Positions 5,506 to 6,071 of a DNA stretch of 6,071 bases are shown one piece after another. The DNA comes from SURF-24 sp964537965. GTDB taxonomy: Bacteria > Bacteroidota > Ignavibacteria > Ignavibacteriales > SURF-24. The position numbers were made by a program, and so were the translations under genes. Where the stretch lies: positions 1 to 6,071 of the forward strand of contig CAZIDB010000267.1 of assembly GCA_964537965.1 (NCBI GenBank), read 5' to 3'. The notes beneath the pieces are model-generated. The model saw only the letters and a program-made list of their open reading frames with translations, was not told where the DNA came from and searched no databases. How positions within the stretch are numbered: position 1 is the stretch's first letter; the number at the start of each line of letters is the position of its first letter.

Positions 5506-6071
5506 ATGCGGACAAAAACCATTTTATTCTTAATTATTTTTTCTTCTTTAATCCTTTCCCAGGAATCGAGAGAATTCAGGAAATCCGAAATGCTTAAGCA
5601 TAACCTTCTTGAGAAGGGCAATAAAATTAATTATCCCGGTGATCCTAATTTTGATGTAAAATTTTATAAACTGCACGTAACAATCCTGTACGATGTTAAA
5701 AAGATTGCAGGCGAAACAAGAATTGATGCCCAGAGTTTAGTTGACGGGTTGACTTCAATAAATCTTGAATTTATAAATAATTTCACGATTGACTCCATAA
5801 GGATGAATAATGCCAAAGTGAATTTTACCCATTCATCAGACAAAATTAACATTGTTCTTGACAGTGCATATAATCTGAATGATAAATTTTCATTGACTGT
5901 TTATTATATAGGGGCGCCAGGTAATACTGGTTTTGGAAGTTTTAATTTCTATGACAGCTATAAAAATAAAACTACTGTCTGGTCTTTAAGTCAGCCTTAC
6001 GGTGCAAAGGACTGGTGGCCAAGTAAAAATGATCTTGGTGATAAGGCAGATTCATCAGAAGTGTGGATTAC
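5506..6071 (+). CDS. Secreted M1-family aminopeptidase-like protein, N-terminal part (cut by window edge)
   Basis: Open from an ATG at 5506 to the right edge (188 codons). Residues 1-18 (MRTKTILFLIIFSSLILS) are a Sec signal peptide, probably cleaved near Ser18/Gln19. The rest resembles the N-terminal beta-sandwich of M1 peptidases: YPGDPNFDVKFYKLHVTI (43-60), then the segment SQPYGAKDWWPSKNDLGDKADSS (162-184), the equivalent of the family's substrate-side loop with its conserved W-x-P and D-K-A positions. The zinc motif HExxH and the GxMEN motif would lie beyond the window, so enzyme activity cannot be judged. Related proteins in the FCB group often carry a C-terminal type IX secretion signal, which also cannot be seen. 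The ribosome site is weak: AAGG inside the end of the methyltransferase gene, 12 bases before the ATG, suggests coupling to that gene. Confidence 0.8.
   Translation, partial: MRTKTILFLIIFSSLILSQESREFRKSEMLKHNLLEKGNKINYPGDPNFDVKFYKLHVTILYDVKKIAGETRIDAQSLVDGLTSINLEFINNFTIDSIRMNNAKVNFTHSSDKINIVLDSAYNLNDKFSLTVYYIGAPGNTGFGSFNFYDSYKNKTTVWSLSQPYGAKDWWPSKNDLGDKADSSEVWI

Noticed and set aside
5664..5852. Minus-strand open frame of 62 codons
   Set aside because: It is antisense to the secreted M1-peptidase-like frame, which continues unbroken on the plus strand.

Overview
The window is AT-rich, with compact genes and short intergenic gaps. Two promoters match the Bacteroidota-type pattern (TTG, 20 bp, TAnnTTTG). 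With the Cys-anchored secreted glycosidase, the Na+-pump beta/gamma pair and the secreted M1-peptidase-like protein, this points to the FCB group (Bacteroidota, or Ignavibacteriota by general protein style). The lineage is inferred and no marker gene is present.

Layout: five genes lie on the minus strand and two on the plus strand, diverging from about 4636-4847. Minus strand, in transcription order: (1) OadB-type beta subunit of a Na+-translocating decarboxylase (4635-3514); (2) a 52-residue OadG-type gamma subunit (3503-3345), its Shine-Dalgarno touching the oadB stop; (3) a four-helix membrane protein of unknown function (3260-2709); (4) a three-domain regulator, ArsR-type winged helix + DUF2087 + GIY-YIG nuclease fold (2471-1467); (5) a GH30 glucosylceramidase-like lipoprotein (1334 to the left edge, C-terminus cut off). 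Plus strand: a small SAM-dependent methyltransferase (4848-5501), then after 4 bp a secreted M1-aminopeptidase-like protein (5506 to the right edge, truncated).

How they fit: OadB and OadG are the membrane part of a Na+ pump driven by decarboxylation, but the carboxyltransferase and biotin carrier are not here and must be encoded elsewhere if the pump works. The regulator has its own promoter, with a near-perfect palindrome at the predicted transcription start and matching half-sites near and over the -33 element, which suggests autoregulation. Its control region also holds eight in-phase 8-bp tandem repeats, and its GIY-YIG part has an internal Shine-Dalgarno and ATG that could give a separate 124-residue protein. 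GH30 is the next gene downstream; whether the regulator controls it is unknown.

Most unusual are the regulator-nuclease fusion with its promoter architecture, the 8-bp repeat array, and the oadBG pair without an alpha subunit. No tRNA, rRNA, CRISPR array, insertion sequence or integrase was seen. No gene-free stretch exceeds about 240 bp.
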